Part shown: positions 9,650 to 19,103 of the stretch, one piece after another | How positions within the stretch are numbered: the first letter of the stretch is position 1 | How the letters are laid out: each line of letters starts with the position of its first letter | Origin: an uncultured Pseudomonadales bacterium | GTDB taxonomy: Bacteria > Pseudomonadota > Gammaproteobacteria > Pseudomonadales > Porticoccaceae | DNA: 64,000 bases | NCBI GenBank assembly: GCA_943846685.1 | Contig: OX044363.1 | Coordinates: 1,530,001 to 1,594,000 of the forward strand | Reading direction: 5' to 3' | The notes under the pieces: generated by a model | What the model was told of the DNA's origin: nothing | What the model saw: the letters and a program-made list of their open reading frames with translations, nothing else | Database searches by the model: none | Made by a program: the position numbers and the translations under genes

Positions 9650-10462
9650 TTGCCCGAACGTATTATTTCATTTAATGTCAATGGCTTACGCTCCAGACTT
9701 CATCAATTACAAGCAGTTATCGACGAGCACTCTCCGGCCATTATTGGCCTTCAGGAGACCAAAGTCAGCGATCAGGAATTCCCCATCGAGGCGATTAATG
9801 ACATGGGCTATCAGGTCGTATACCACGGTCAAAAAGGCCATTATGGGGTTGCCCTGCTAAGCAAAAACCCCGCGCTGTCGGTAACCCGCGGTTACGCCAG
9901 CGATGATGAAGAAGCCCAGCGGCGTATGATTCATGGCCAGTACTGCATTGACGGCCAAACGGTTCATGTTATTAACGGTTACTTTCCCCAGGGTGAAGGA
10001 CGTGCCCACCCGACCAAATTCCCCGCCAAAGAGAAGTTTTACGCTGACCTGCTCGACTATCTGCAGAATAACTTTAGCACTGAAGACCTGGTTCTGGTGA
10101 TGGGTGATATGAATGTTGCGCCAGCGGATATAGATGTCGGCATTAAACCTGAGAATGCCAAGCGCTGGATTAAAACCGGCAAATGCGCCTTTTTACCGGA
10201 AGAGCGACAATGGTTACAAAACCTCAAAGACTGGGGCCTGCAGGATAGCTTTAGAGCAATGAATGGTGAAGTCAATAGCTACAGCTGGTTTGACTACCGC
10301 AGCCGTGGTTTTGAGCAGGAGCCCAAGCGTGGTCTGCGTATAGATTTAATTCTGGCGACACCTGCGGCCATGCAATTGCTCAGCGCCACCGGTATCGACA
10401 GCGATGCCAGAGGGTTTGAAAAGCCCTCCGACCACTGCCCTATCTGGGCTGATTTGGGCTAA
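9650..10462 (+). CDS. xthA: Exodeoxyribonuclease III
   Basis: This 270-residue cytosolic AP endonuclease and 3'-5' exonuclease works in base-excision repair. It starts MPERIISFNVNGLRSRL, and has the metal ligand Glu in LQETKV (about residue 37), VMGDMNVAP (about 150) and the C-terminal catalytic SDHCPIWAD. A TTG start at 9650 fits best: GGAGA (9637-9641) is 8 bases upstream, and a later ATG would remove the first beta strand. It starts 2 bases after the prc stop and is likely cotranscribed with it. Confidence 0.94.
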   Translation: MPERIISFNVNGLRSRLHQLQAVIDEHSPAIIGLQETKVSDQEFPIEAINDMGYQVVYHGQKGHYGVALLSKNPALSVTRGYASDDEEAQRRMIHGQYCIDGQTVHVINGYFPQGEGRAHPTKFPAKEKFYADLLDYLQNNFSTEDLVLVMGDMNVAPADIDVGIKPENAKRWIKTGKCAFLPEERQWLQNLKDWGLQDSFRAMNGEVNSYSWFDYRSRGFEQEPKRGLRIDLILATPAAMQLLSATGIDSDARGFEKPSDHCPIWADLG

Positions 10463-10582
10463 CTTTCACTCCAACGGAATAACGCCAACAATATAATTCC
10501 AACATATTAATTCCTTATCAGGGTCAACCAATCTCCACAGCTGTCGTTGTATATCGCGACACTTTAGAACAAGGAGAAAGGT

Positions 10583-10996
10583 ATGAGGCAGGCACTGATT
10601 GCATTGACCCTAAGCGCGGGACTGCTAGCTTATCCAGCCACGGCGTTGGCTGATTCTGATAAATCCCACAAACATAAGAAATTCAGCGACCACAGCCATC
10701 TAAAGCATGATCGAGCTATTCATAACGCCAGATCTGAGCGACGGCTTAATCGTGAGCATCGAAAAGCTATAAAAAGACAGCACAGAATTGCCAAATACCG
10801 CCACTACAGCGGCCACAACTATAAAAAATGGCAGGCGCGCAGGCATTATCAGGCCCACAATCATTATCGCCACTACCACAGCAAGCAGCACAGACGATCA
10901 CTCAAGCACAGGCATTCCAGCCATGATAATGACTATCTTGAATGGATCGCTATTATGCTTCTGCTCGATGAAGCTTTAGACGATGACTATCGCTAA
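10583..10996 (+). CDS. Histidine/arginine-rich small exported protein
   Basis: This 137-residue protein is of unknown function. A signal peptide (residues 1-23, cleavage after TALA) leads to a mature chain very rich in His, Arg, Lys and Tyr (motifs HKHKK, NHYRHYHSKQ). A short hydrophobic acidic C-terminus follows (YLEWIAIMLLLDEALDDD). AAGGAGAAAGG lies just before the ATG. The composition suggests periplasmic metal or polyanion binding, but this is inference. It stands 46 bases upstream of an ECF sigma factor open frame on the same strand and may belong to its regulon. No family was recognised with confidence. Confidence 0.75.
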   Translation: MRQALIALTLSAGLLAYPATALADSDKSHKHKKFSDHSHLKHDRAIHNARSERRLNREHRKAIKRQHRIAKYRHYSGHNYKKWQARRHYQAHNHYRHYHSKQHRRSLKHRHSSHDNDYLEWIAIMLLLDEALDDDYR

Positions 10997-11132
10997 CAGG
11001 TGATTCTTTACAGATCAAAAGCAAAGAGAGCTGGCTATAATAATGAATATAATGACTCAACAAGCATCAGGTGATTTCACAGGCGAGTATTCTGTGAGCC
11101 AGCCCACCTCTACACGGCTAAGGGATACGCCT

Positions 11133-11663
11133 ATGGAGCAGTTCCTTAAAGATATTGAACGACGAGCATTCCATATGGCGCGAATGGCTACCGGCAGCCG
11201 TGATGATGCACTAGATATAGTTCAGGATGCGATGTACAAACTGGTCGAAAAGTACTCAGCCAAATCAGCCGATGAGTGGCGACCACTGTTTTATCGTATT
11301 CTCAATAGCAAAATCACCGACTATTATCGTCGCAATGGGGTTAAAAGTAGACTTATTAGCCTCGCCAGTTGGGGTATGAAGCCCGATGAAACTGGCGGCG
11401 ACCTAATAGACCGCGCAGAGGGCCGCAATTCAGAGACACCAGATCAGATGCTGGTTCGCGAGTTGCAAATTAAACAGTTAACCGCAGCGGTTAAAAAGCT
11501 CCCAACCCGTCAGCGCGAAGCCTTTATGCTGCGTTGTTGGGACGGTATGAGTACAGCCACAACCGCTAAAACTATGGGCTGCACTGAAGGCAGCGTAAAA
11601 ACCCATTACTCAAGGGCAATGCACTCGCTGCGTAATTCACTGGAGGATTATTGTTATGACTAA
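11133..11663 (+). CDS. ECF-type RNA polymerase sigma factor
   Basis: This small sigma-70 family factor has region 2 (ERRAFHMARMATG...DALDIVQDAMYKLVEKY) for -10 recognition and region 4 (LPTRQREAFMLRCWDGMSTATTAKTMGCTEGSV, with a helix-turn-helix) for -35 binding. The start at 11133 is preferred: AAGGGA precedes it at good spacing, and the sequence reaches region 2 at once as in relatives. The open frame extends to 11043 without a good ribosome binding site. The gene overlaps the next by 8 bases, the classic arrangement of an ECF sigma gene and its membrane anti-sigma factor. Target promoters are unknown. Confidence 0.88.
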   Translation: MEQFLKDIERRAFHMARMATGSRDDALDIVQDAMYKLVEKYSAKSADEWRPLFYRILNSKITDYYRRNGVKSRLISLASWGMKPDETGGDLIDRAEGRNSETPDQMLVRELQIKQLTAAVKKLPTRQREAFMLRCWDGMSTATTAKTMGCTEGSVKTHYSRAMHSLRNSLEDYCYD

Positions 11664-12003
11664 GCCTGAAACCACTATCAGCGACAAACAACTCGCAGCC
11701 AATCTCCGCGACAATCTGCTCGAAGAGGAACGCGAGACCGCCACTGAAGATCTATTTCGCCTTACCCAAGCGCGTAACAGCGCCCTCTCCCAGTCACGCC
11801 AGGGCAGAAAACCCTTCTTCTGGCCCGCACTGGCAACCTCACTGGCCTCAGTTGCGCTTATTACTGCAGTATTGATCAATCCTGTGGAGCAAATAGAGCC
11901 ATCTGGCAATATCAGTATTACCGAAATTCAGGCTGATGAGCCTCTTATTGATCTCTACGAAGATCTCGATTTTTACGACTGGCTAGCCAGTGCAGAAACC
12001 TAA
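11656..12003 (+). CDS. Putative anti-sigma factor (DUF3619-like single-pass membrane protein)
   Basis: The protein has 115 residues: a cytosolic N-terminus of about 55 residues (KQLAANLRDNLLEEE), one membrane helix (about 56-76, PALATSLASVALITAVLI) and an acidic periplasmic tail ending LYEDLDFYDWLASAET. Topology, size and the 8-base overlap with the upstream ECF sigma gene support an anti-sigma role, sequestering the sigma factor at the inner membrane. The canonical HxxxCxxC zinc motif of ZAS anti-sigma factors is absent. Function is inferred from context. Confidence 0.7.
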   Translation: MTKPETTISDKQLAANLRDNLLEEERETATEDLFRLTQARNSALSQSRQGRKPFFWPALATSLASVALITAVLINPVEQIEPSGNISITEIQADEPLIDLYEDLDFYDWLASAET

Positions 12004-12020
12004 CTTCAGGAAAGCAACTG

Positions 12021-12470
12021 ATGATAAATAAAGCGATCACTAGAACATTATTACTTGCCGCAGCCCTTGGTATCAGCGCCCTTCCGGCCTATGCCGACCA
12101 GCCTATTGAAGCTGTAGATTGGGACAATCTCCCGGCTGAAACCCGTGAAAACTTGGCACCTATGGAAAAACGTTGGGATAAATTAAAACCCCATCAGCAG
12201 CATAAGCTACTGCGCAGAGCTCAGGATAAAAACTTTAAAAACCGCGCTGAACGCTGGAAAAAGCTTAGCCCTGAAGAGCGAAAGCGCATTGTTAAAGCCC
12301 GTGAACGCTTTAAGGATATGCCTCCGGAAAAGCGTAAAGAGCTGCGCAAGCGCTGGGAAAATATGACTGATGAAGAAAAGCGTGAGGCGAAAAAGAAACG
12401 GCTGAAAAAGCACGAAAAGGGCAATAAAGAAAACAAGAAAAAAGATAAAAAGCAAGATAAGAAAGACTAA
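12021..12470 (+). CDS. DUF3106-type exported basic protein
   Basis: This 149-residue protein has a signal peptide (residues 1-25, cleavage after AYA). The mature chain is charged and helical, with repeated W-x-x-L/M-x-P/D-E-x-R units (VDWDNLPAETREN, RWKKLSPEERKR, RWENMTDEEKRE), which is the pattern of DUF3106. It ends in a poly-Lys tail. Biochemical function is unknown. It lies 17 bases after the anti-sigma gene and is the last member of the cluster before a strong terminator, so the ECF system may act on a periplasmic stress involving this protein. CAGGAAAG acts as ribosome binding site. Confidence 0.8.
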   Translation: MINKAITRTLLLAAALGISALPAYADQPIEAVDWDNLPAETRENLAPMEKRWDKLKPHQQHKLLRRAQDKNFKNRAERWKKLSPEERKRIVKARERFKDMPPEKRKELRKRWENMTDEEKREAKKKRLKKHEKGNKENKKKDKKQDKKD

Positions 12471-12492
12471 GTAAGAACGATTAAAGAGAACT

Positions 12493-12520
12493 AAAAAAGG
12501 CTCCATCAGGAGCCTTTTTT
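12493..12520 (+). terminator. Bidirectional intrinsic terminator
   Basis: A 12-bp stem AAAAAAGGCTCC / GGAGCCTTTTTT closes on the loop ATCA, with T-runs on both strands. It can end the sigma-factor operon on the plus strand and the etfBA operon on the minus strand. Confidence 0.92.
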
Positions 12521-12566
12521 GGTCTTACAACCTTCCATATAACTTAATATAACAATGGGTTACGGG

Positions 12567-13496
12567 TCAAACCGCAGAATCTATCTCAGGTAATACAGTA
12601 AACAGATCAGCAACCAAACCATAGTCGGCAACCGAAAAAATCGGTGCCTCTTCATCCTTGTTAATCGCCACAATCACCTTACTGTCTTTCATACCTGCCA
12701 AGTGTTGGATAGCACCGGAGATACCCACCGCAATATACAGATCCGGCGCAACAATCTTACCAGTCTGACCCACCTGCATATCATTGGGTACAAAACCCGC
12801 ATCAACCGCTGCTCGAGAGGCGCCAACCGCAGCCCCAAGCTTATCAGCCAAACTGTAGAGCATATCGAAGTTCTCGCCATTGGCCATACCACGACCACCA
12901 GAGATAATAATCTTCGCCGCGGTTAATTCCGGACGGTCAGAGGCAGCCACCTCTTCACCGACAAACTCGGAGACACCGGCACTATGACTAGAGCTGATCG
13001 CTTCAATAGTAGCCGAACCACCTTCCGCTGCAGCCCCGTCAAAAGCTGTGCCACGCACTGTTAGTAGCTTAATCACGTCGCTGCTCTGTACAGTGGCGAT
13101 CACATTACCCGCATAAATTGGGCGCTTAAAGGTATCGGCACTGACAACCGCACTGATCTCAGAGATCGCCTGAATATCCATTAAAGCCGCAGCCCTAGGC
13201 ATAATATTCTTAGCAGTCGTCGTCGCTGTAGCCAGAATATGGCTATAACCGGCACCCACCTCGGCAATCAAAGGCGCAACATTCTCAGCCAGAGCATGGT
13301 TATAAGCTGCATCATCAGCAACCAGCACCTTATTGATACCAGCAACCTGAGCGGCCTGCTCTGCCGCTGCCTGACAAGCGCTACCGGCAACCAGAATATC
13401 GATATCACCACCAATTTCCTGAGCGGCGGTGACCGAATTTAACGTAGCAGGCTTAAGGCTGTTGTTGTCGTGTTCCGCGATAATTAAAATACTCAT
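12567..13496 (-). CDS. etfA: Electron transfer flavoprotein subunit alpha
   Basis: This 309-residue FAD-binding subunit of ETF accepts electrons from acyl-CoA and amino-acid dehydrogenases. The N-terminal domain starts [16 protein letters not shown]. The C-terminal FAD domain shows [49 protein letters not shown] and [12 protein letters not shown], all family signatures. Its start overlaps the last base of etfB, indicating translational coupling. Electrons go to ETF-ubiquinone oxidoreductase, encoded divergently at 14537-16177. Confidence 0.97.
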   Translation of the reverse strand: MSILIIAEHDNNSLKPATLNSVTAAQEIGGDIDILVAGSACQAAAEQAAQVAGINKVLVADDAAYNHALAENVAPLIAEVGAGYSHILATATTTAKNIMPRAAALMDIQAISEISAVVSADTFKRPIYAGNVIATVQSSDVIKLLTVRGTAFDGAAAEGGSATIEAISSSHSAGVSEFVGEEVAASDRPELTAAKIIISGGRGMANGENFDMLYSLADKLGAAVGASRAAVDAGFVPNDMQVGQTGKIVAPDLYIAVGISGAIQHLAGMKDSKVIVAINKDEEAPIFSVADYGLVADLFTVLPEIDSAV

Positions 13497-14245
13497 CAGA
13501 TCACCTTCGCTTCATTTTTAAGTTTATCCACCAGCATAGCCACATCATCAACTTTAATACCTGCCTGACGCTGAGCGGGCATCTCAACTCCCAGTAACTT
13601 CACACGAGGCGTGATATCCACTGATAAATCAGCAGGCGTGGTGTTGTCCAGCGGCTTGCGCTTGGCTTTCATAATATTGGGTAGAGAGGCATAGCGCGGC
13701 TCATTGAGGCGCAGATCAGAGGTCACCACCGCTGGCAGCTTCAATGCCACGGTCTGTAAACCACCATCGACTTCACGAGTCACCTTAATCTTGTCGCCAT
13801 CGACAACCAGCTCCGAAGCAAAGGTACCCTGCCCGCAACCCAGCAGCGCCGCCAACATCTGACCAGTCTGGTTGTTGTCGCCATCAATCGCCTGCTTGCC
13901 CATCAGGACAATATCCGGTGATTCAGAATCACAAACCGCCTTAAGGCATTTGGCAATCGCCAATGGCTCGAGGGTTTCATCAGTATTGACTAAAATCGCT
14001 CGATCAGCACCTAGCGCCAACGCTGTGCGCAGTTGCTCTTGAGACTGCTGAGGACCTACAGAAACCGCAACCACTTCAGTAGCTACACCCTTCTCTTTGA
14101 GTCGGACAGCTTCTTCAACGGCAATTTCACAGAATGGATTAATCGACATTTTTACATTGGCCAAATCGACATCTGTTCCATCCGACTTGGGCCTAACCTT
14201 GACGTTGTAATCAACGACACGTTTAACGGCTACCAGAATTTTCAT
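13496..14245 (-). CDS. etfB: Electron transfer flavoprotein subunit beta
   Basis: This 249-residue subunit binds AMP and docks dehydrogenases. It begins [16 protein letters not shown] and carries the ETF-beta signature [20 protein letters not shown] (residues ~142-161), with VRLKEKG around residue 47. It is the first gene of the etfBA operon. AAAGGATATCC precedes the ATG. The divergent ETF-QO gene across a 291-base intergenic region completes the pathway from fatty acid oxidation to the quinone pool. Confidence 0.97.
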   Translation of the reverse strand: MKILVAVKRVVDYNVKVRPKSDGTDVDLANVKMSINPFCEIAVEEAVRLKEKGVATEVVAVSVGPQQSQEQLRTALALGADRAILVNTDETLEPLAIAKCLKAVCDSESPDIVLMGKQAIDGDNNQTGQMLAALLGCGQGTFASELVVDGDKIKVTREVDGGLQTVALKLPAVVTSDLRLNEPRYASLPNIMKAKRKPLDNTTPADLSVDITPRVKLLGVEMPAQRQAGIKVDDVAMLVDKLKNEAKVI

Positions 14246-14536
14246 GGATATCCTTTTTCTTTTATTAAATTGATTAAGTTATTACTTAAACTGGGTGATT
14301 TTAAAGCCTTTTAAAACGCTCTAAAACAGCCAAATTAACAGGCCTCATAGTGCCTAAACAGGTAGTGCAAATCAAGCTTGTAGAGCCGCTCAGAATTAAC
14401 GAATACGACCGGCGAGTCAGCTTGAATAGCCCGCCTGTTTGTTAAATTGCGGCTATTTATGGTGAATATGGCTATGCTTGCATCAAGTGATTAAAATAAC
14501 CTAATAAAACATTCTAATAATAGTCGGAGAATTAGC

Positions 14537-16177
14537 TTGGAACGTGAATATATGGATTACGATGTTGTTATCGTAGGCGCTGGCCCCTCAGGTCTTGGCG
14601 CTGCTTGCCGCCTCAAACAGGTCAACCCGGATATCTCCGTCTGCGTGGTTGAGAAAGGCTCCGAAGTCGGTGCGCATATTCTCTCCGGCGCAGTGTTTGA
14701 GCCAACACCCTTAAATGAATTATTCCCTGACTGGAAAGCCATGGGTGCCCCACTGCTAACGCCAGTGACCGGCGATAATATTTACGTTTTCAGAGATGCT
14801 AGTAAAAGCATCAAAGTGCCCAATTTCTTTGCCCCGAAAACCATGCATAACCACGGCAACTACATTATCAGCTTGGGCAAGCTGTGCCGCTGGCTAGCGG
14901 AGCAAGCGGAAAACCTCGGGGTTGAGATATTCCCCGGATTTGCCGCCGCAGAAGTTCTCTATGGTGACAGTGGTGAAGTGCTGGGCATTGCCACCGGCGA
15001 TATGGGCATAGGGCACGACGGCGAGCACAAGGGCTCCTATATGCAGGGTATGGAGTTACGCGCCAAGTACACCCTTTTTTCCGAGGGCTGTCGAGGTCAT
15101 CTGGGTAAGAAGTTAATCGACAAATACCAACTCGATACGGGCAAAGATCCCCAGCACTACGGTATCGGTATCAAAGAATTCTGGAAAGTACCGGCAGAAC
15201 AGCATCAACCGGGACTTGTGGTTCACTCCGCGGGTTGGCCTCTGGATGAAAGTAAATCTCTGGGTGGTGGATTTTTATATCACCTCGAAGACAATACAGT
15301 GGCGCTGGGACTCATCACCAATCTCTCCTACACCAATCCCCATGTTAGCCCCTATGATGAATTTCAACGCTACAAGCATCACCCGCAAATTGCCAAGCAT
15401 ATTCAGGGTGGAGAGCGCCTTACCTACGGTGCACGGGCGCTGTTAAAAGGTGGCTTGCAGTCACAGCCAAAAATGTCATTCCCCGGTGGATTGCTGATTG
15501 GCGACGATGCAGGAACCCTTAACTTCGCCAAGATTAAAGGCAGCCATACGGCGATGAAATCCGGTATGGTCGCCGCAGAGACGGTAGCTGCAGCGCTAGC
15601 CGCAGACCAGAACAACACAGACCTGGTTGAATACGCAGCGGCTTACAAGAGCTCCTGGGCCTACAAAGAGCTTCATATACAGCGTAACTTTGGCCCAGCT
15701 CAGCATAAGTTTGGCAATATCCTCGGATCAGCTTACGCATTTATCGATATCAATATCTTTAATGGGTTATTGCCCTGGACTCTTAAGGATAAGGTCGCGG
15801 ATCATGAGACCCTAAAACCGGCTTCTGAGTGCGCTAAAATCAACTACCCAAAATACGATGGCATATTAAGTTTTGATAAGGCTTCCTCGGTATTTATGTC
15901 CAATACCAATCATGAAGAAGATCAGCCCTGCCATCTGGTACTGGCCGACCCTCAGCTACCAATCAGTAAAAATCTGGAACTCTACGACGAACCCGCGCAG
16001 CGCTACTGCCCTGCCGGCGTCTATGAAGTGATTGCCAATGATGATGGCAGCAAGCGTTTTCAGATCAATGCGCAAAACTGCGTCCACTGTAAGACCTGTG
16101 ATATTAAGGAACCTAGTCAGAATATTAACTGGGTGGTGCCCGAGGGTTCTGGTGGACCAAATTATCCGGCTATGTAA
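14537..16177 (+). CDS. Electron transfer flavoprotein-ubiquinone oxidoreductase
   Basis: This 546-residue peripheral inner-membrane enzyme oxidises reduced ETF and reduces ubiquinone. It has an N-terminal FAD motif (VVIVGAGPSGLGAA, ~9-22), a ubiquinone-binding region in the middle (GYIS-type segments, SFPGGLLIGDDAGTLN near 316) and a C-terminal [4Fe-4S] module with CVHCKTCDIKEP, with another Cys earlier (RYCPAGVY). TTG at 14537 is taken as the start since GGAGA lies 6 bases upstream. An ATG at 14552 is an alternative. It diverges from etfBA, and a terminator follows. Confidence 0.96.
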   Translation: MEREYMDYDVVIVGAGPSGLGAACRLKQVNPDISVCVVEKGSEVGAHILSGAVFEPTPLNELFPDWKAMGAPLLTPVTGDNIYVFRDASKSIKVPNFFAPKTMHNHGNYIISLGKLCRWLAEQAENLGVEIFPGFAAAEVLYGDSGEVLGIATGDMGIGHDGEHKGSYMQGMELRAKYTLFSEGCRGHLGKKLIDKYQLDTGKDPQHYGIGIKEFWKVPAEQHQPGLVVHSAGWPLDESKSLGGGFLYHLEDNTVALGLITNLSYTNPHVSPYDEFQRYKHHPQIAKHIQGGERLTYGARALLKGGLQSQPKMSFPGGLLIGDDAGTLNFAKIKGSHTAMKSGMVAAETVAAALAADQNNTDLVEYAAAYKSSWAYKELHIQRNFGPAQHKFGNILGSAYAFIDINIFNGLLPWTLKDKVADHETLKPASECAKINYPKYDGILSFDKASSVFMSNTNHEEDQPCHLVLADPQLPISKNLELYDEPAQRYCPAGVYEVIANDDGSKRFQINAQNCVHCKTCDIKEPSQNINWVVPEGSGGPNYPAM

Positions 16178-16198
16178 CTGTTCTATAGCGTCGACTGT

Positions 16199-16232
16199 AA
16201 AAAAATACCTGCTGAAAATGCGGGTATTTTTT
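16199..16232 (+). terminator. Intrinsic terminator after ETF-QO
   Basis: The stem AAAAAATACCTGC / GCGGGTATTTTTT contains one G-T pair around the loop TGAAAAT and is followed by T residues. It lies 21 bases after the stop of the ETF-QO gene. The A-run on the other side could also end transcription from the left. Confidence 0.88.
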
Positions 16233-16244
16233 TATCTAATGAAT

Positions 16245-16811
16245 CTAGGAAATCTGACCAAGTAAAAAGCGCTCACCCATACTAGACAGATAAAGCCCCT
16301 GCTCAGAGCTGTTATCACCTGCGGCCTCAATAGCCCAGTCCACTAGCTGATAGTAGATATTACGGCTTATCAACGCCGTTAAATTAGCCCGAACCTTGAG
16401 CATTGGAAGCTCTGATTCTGGGTCAATAAAGACCGGATGATCCCTATCCACCACCACAGTGTCCCCTGTTAGGGTTGTTAGGCATATGGCCTGAACCCCA
16501 GCCCGCAATTCTCGACTGGCAGAAATTGCAAACAGCGGTGCCACATCGACCTTGATTCGCCACTTCTCTACCGGCGTAACCAGAAAATACTGATCCCCTT
16601 CGCAGGTTAAAATCGAGGTAAATAACTTAACCAGCGAGGCGCGTTTAATCTCGTCGCCCTCGTGAAACCAGCGTCCTTCCCGATCGATAACAATATCAAT
16701 ATCGCCGCTTAGAGGAGGATTCCACAGATGCACAGGAGGAAGATCATTCGAGGATTGTTGCTGATAGGCAAACAGGTCGGAAAAGAGCTTATCCAGATGA
16801 CTGGAACCCAC
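16245..16811 (-). CDS. DUF1285 domain protein
   Basis: This 188-residue cytosolic protein matches the DUF1285 family seen in Pseudomonas-type proteobacteria. Motifs are PPVHLWNPPLSGDIDIVIDR at about 24-43, EGRWFHEGDEIKR, YFLVTPVEKWRIKVDVAP and the C-terminal SSMGERFLLGQIS. Structures of the family show a two-domain beta-rich fold, and the function is unknown. It lies 5 bases downstream of a TetR regulator on the same strand and is probably cotranscribed with it. Confidence 0.85.
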   Translation of the reverse strand: MGSSHLDKLFSDLFAYQQQSSNDLPPVHLWNPPLSGDIDIVIDREGRWFHEGDEIKRASLVKLFTSILTCEGDQYFLVTPVEKWRIKVDVAPLFAISASRELRAGVQAICLTTLTGDTVVVDRDHPVFIDPESELPMLKVRANLTALISRNIYYQLVDWAIEAAGDNSSEQGLYLSSMGERFLLGQIS

Positions 16812-16816
16812 GAGAG

Positions 16817-17518
16817 CTAGGATTTACCAGAATCAGACTTGGAGCCTGAGGATTTAACCTTGGATGGATCGCGATACTGACCTCTATTACCAATGGTTAC
16901 CCCAACACCGGTTATAAACTTCATCAGCTCTTCGCTATCCAGACGGTAGTTCCAGCTGCGACTAAAGCACAGCTCTACGGCACCCTGAGCTAGAGCCCAG
17001 CAAGCTAGATAATGATAATGGGGCGGCACATCTTCAAGCACACCACGGTCGATCAGGCGGGTAATCATGCTGTTGAGAGAGTCTTCATTGGAGCGCCGCA
17101 TAAGGTGCAGCTGTTCCAACTGGGGCGCCACATCTTCAGAATCGATCAGGCGAACTTCCAGATGCTGAACCAGACGATCCAACTCGGGACGCTGCAGACG
17201 GGAATCAAAGTAGGCTTTGGCCGCAGCACCGGATTCGCCAGCTTCGGCTTTGGCAATACCAGCGGCCAAAGTGCGCGTTATACTCTCTTCATAGTCGAGC
17301 ATAATGCGTACTAAGATCTCATTTTTAGTCAGGAAGTGCTTGTAGACCGTGCCCTTGCCAATACCCGCTTTCACGGCAATGCTAGAGACGGTTACACGAT
17401 CGATACCATCGGATAAAAACAGCGCCAGTGCAGCATCAATAATCTTCTGCTCTCGATTCAGAAAAAGCTTTTTCTTTTCGCGGATTCTGTCTGCAGCACT
17501 GGGGGTTTTACTATTCAT
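16817..17518 (-). CDS. TetR/AcrR family transcriptional regulator
   Basis: This 233-residue protein has a TetR helix-turn-helix at about residues 24-70 (IIDAALALFLSDGIDRV and GIGKGTVYKHFLTKNEIL). A C-terminal ligand domain has DSRLQRPELDRLVQHLEVRL, and the tail is rich in Ser and Lys. It resembles regulators found next to DUF1285 genes, and the two genes are in one transcription unit here. Ligand and targets are not apparent. No clear palindrome was found in its 5' region. Confidence 0.85.
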   Translation of the reverse strand: MNSKTPSAADRIREKKKLFLNREQKIIDAALALFLSDGIDRVTVSSIAVKAGIGKGTVYKHFLTKNEILVRIMLDYEESITRTLAAGIAKAEAGESGAAAKAYFDSRLQRPELDRLVQHLEVRLIDSEDVAPQLEQLHLMRRSNEDSLNSMITRLIDRGVLEDVPPHYHYLACWALAQGAVELCFSRSWNYRLDSEELMKFITGVGVTIGNRGQYRDPSKVKSSGSKSDSGKS

Positions 17519-17585
17519 ATTTACAACTATATCGATGAACGTTTAAGCACTCTATTAGAAACCGAAAACCAGCCAATAACAATAA

Positions 17586-18203
17586 TTAAAGGCTTAAATC
17601 TCGGTTACTGGCGCGGATAAATTCAGCCTTTAGATCGTCAAAGGTCTGCACAGCTGGAAACTGTGGGAACTCGTTGATCACATTTTCTGGCGCATGGAAC
17701 AAAATACCCGCATCGGCTTCAGCAAGCATTGTTGTATCGTTATACGAATCACCAGCCGCAATAGTTCTATAGTACATACTCTTAAAACCAACAACTGCCT
17801 GACGTTTTGGGTTGGCCTGACGCAGGTGATAATTAACCACCGTGCCATCTTCGGCAGTCTCTAGCTTGTGGCAAAGCAGGGTCGGATAGCCAAGCTGCTT
17901 CATCAGCGGGCTGGCAAACTCGTAGAAAGTGTCAGAGAGAATCACCACCTGAAAACGCTCGCGCAACCAGTCGACAAATTCAATCGCACCGGGCAGTGGC
18001 TCCAGCGTTGCAATCACTTCCTGAATCTCATTTAAGCCAAGACCATTCTCACGCAGAATATCCAGTCGATATTGCATCAGAACATCGTAGTCAGGCTCAT
18101 CGCGAGTGGTTTTCTTTAACGCTTCTATGCCAGTCTTTTCAGCAAAGGCGATCCATATTTCGGGTACCAGAACACCCTCTAAATCTAAACATGCAATTTC
18201 CAC
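17586..18203 (-). CDS. thrH: Bifunctional phosphoserine phosphatase / homoserine phosphotransferase ThrH
   Basis: This 205-residue HAD-superfamily enzyme can move phosphate from phosphoserine to homoserine or hydrolyse it, linking serine and threonine synthesis. Motif I is near the N-terminus (CLDLEGVLVPEIW, nucleophile Asp7), motif II is VVILSDTF, the Lys is in QANPKRQAVVG and motif IV is AAGDSYNDTTML. The length and sequence fit the Pseudomonas ThrH family rather than SerB. The gene order thrH-cysH-cysB is conserved with Pseudomonas. Confidence 0.93.
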   Translation of the reverse strand: MEIACLDLEGVLVPEIWIAFAEKTGIEALKKTTRDEPDYDVLMQYRLDILRENGLGLNEIQEVIATLEPLPGAIEFVDWLRERFQVVILSDTFYEFASPLMKQLGYPTLLCHKLETAEDGTVVNYHLRQANPKRQAVVGFKSMYYRTIAAGDSYNDTTMLAEADAGILFHAPENVINEFPQFPAVQTFDDLKAEFIRASNRDLSL

Positions 18204-18311
18204 AGATAAAACTCCCCAGTAAATTTGATCCGCACTTTACGTGGTTACCAAGAACGGTGCAATTAGCATCTGCTAAAACAAAAAGTTATAAGCCTATAGC
18301 TGCTTATTATT

Positions 18312-18339
18312 TTTACACTGGGTGGGCTTTTGTTATAGT
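18312..18339 (+). promoter_or_regulatory. Sigma-70 promoter of cysH
   Basis: TTTACA (18312-18317), a 16-base spacer and TATAGT (18334-18339) stand 34 bases before the chosen cysH ATG at 18373. The longer open frame would begin between the two boxes, which supports the 18373 start. Confidence 0.7.
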
Positions 18340-18372
18340 GCCGCCCTTTTCAACTGGTCGGAAATTTTATTA

Positions 18373-19098
18373 ATGGGCAACATAACCAACATCGTCGATA
18401 TTGACAGCGAACTGGCAGTACAGACACCGCAGGAAATCCTTCAATACGCATTAGAGAACCATGACAATATTGCCATCTCATTCAGCGGCGCTGAAGATGT
18501 GGTTCTGATTGATATGGCTTACAAGATTCGGAAAGACCTGCAGGTATTCTCGCTGGATACTGGCCGTCTGCACGCCGAGACCTACCGCTTTATCGAACAG
18601 GTTCGCAAGCACTACAACATCAATATCGACGTGGTATACCCAGAGGCCAGCCGCGTAGAAAAGCTGGTTAAAGAGAAAGGCCTGTTTAGTTTTTACGACG
18701 GCGACCATAAAGAGTGCTGTGGTATTCGCAAAATTGCACCACTGCGCAAGCAACTGTTAACCGTAGACGCATGGATAACCGGCCAACGCCGCGACCAGAG
18801 CCCGGGCACCCGCGCCGCGGTACCGGTGATGCAGGACGATAAAGCCTTTGCCCGACCAGACGACAAATTAACCAAGTTCAACCCCCTTGCTAACTGGACA
18901 TCCAAGCAGGTGTGGGACTACATTCGCGCCAACGACGTGCCCTACAATGAATTGCACGATAAAGGCTTTATCAGCATTGGCTGTGAACCCTGCACCAGAC
19001 CTACTGGCCCCGGCCAGCACGAACGTGAAGGTCGCTGGTGGTGGGAAGAAGCCACACTGAAAGAATGTGGTCTCCACGCTGTAAACATACAGAAGTAA
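18373..19098 (+). CDS. cysH: Assimilatory adenylyl-sulfate (APS) reductase, iron-sulfur type
   Basis: This 241-residue enzyme reduces activated sulfate to sulfite with electrons from thioredoxin or glutathione. The PP-loop is at SFSGAEDV (about 37-44). The four [4Fe-4S] ligands are Cys115-Cys116 (ECCGIRK) and Cys204/Cys207 (GCEPCTRP). The catalytic Cys232 is in ECGLH. Presence of the CC...CxxC set marks the APS-reducing class (Pseudomonas, plants), not the cluster-free PAPS reductase of E. coli. The start at 18373 follows the promoter. The siroheme made by CysG serves the next enzyme, sulfite reductase. Confidence 0.95.
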   Translation: MGNITNIVDIDSELAVQTPQEILQYALENHDNIAISFSGAEDVVLIDMAYKIRKDLQVFSLDTGRLHAETYRFIEQVRKHYNINIDVVYPEASRVEKLVKEKGLFSFYDGDHKECCGIRKIAPLRKQLLTVDAWITGQRRDQSPGTRAAVPVMQDDKAFARPDDKLTKFNPLANWTSKQVWDYIRANDVPYNELHDKGFISIGCEPCTRPTGPGQHEREGRWWWEEATLKECGLHAVNIQK

Positions 19099-19103
19099 GC
19101 CCT

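Noticed and set aside
12207-12506. Hydrophobic open frame antisense to the DUF3106 gene
   Set aside because: It is the complement of Lys/Glu-rich codons, which always reads as Phe/Leu; no start signal supports it.
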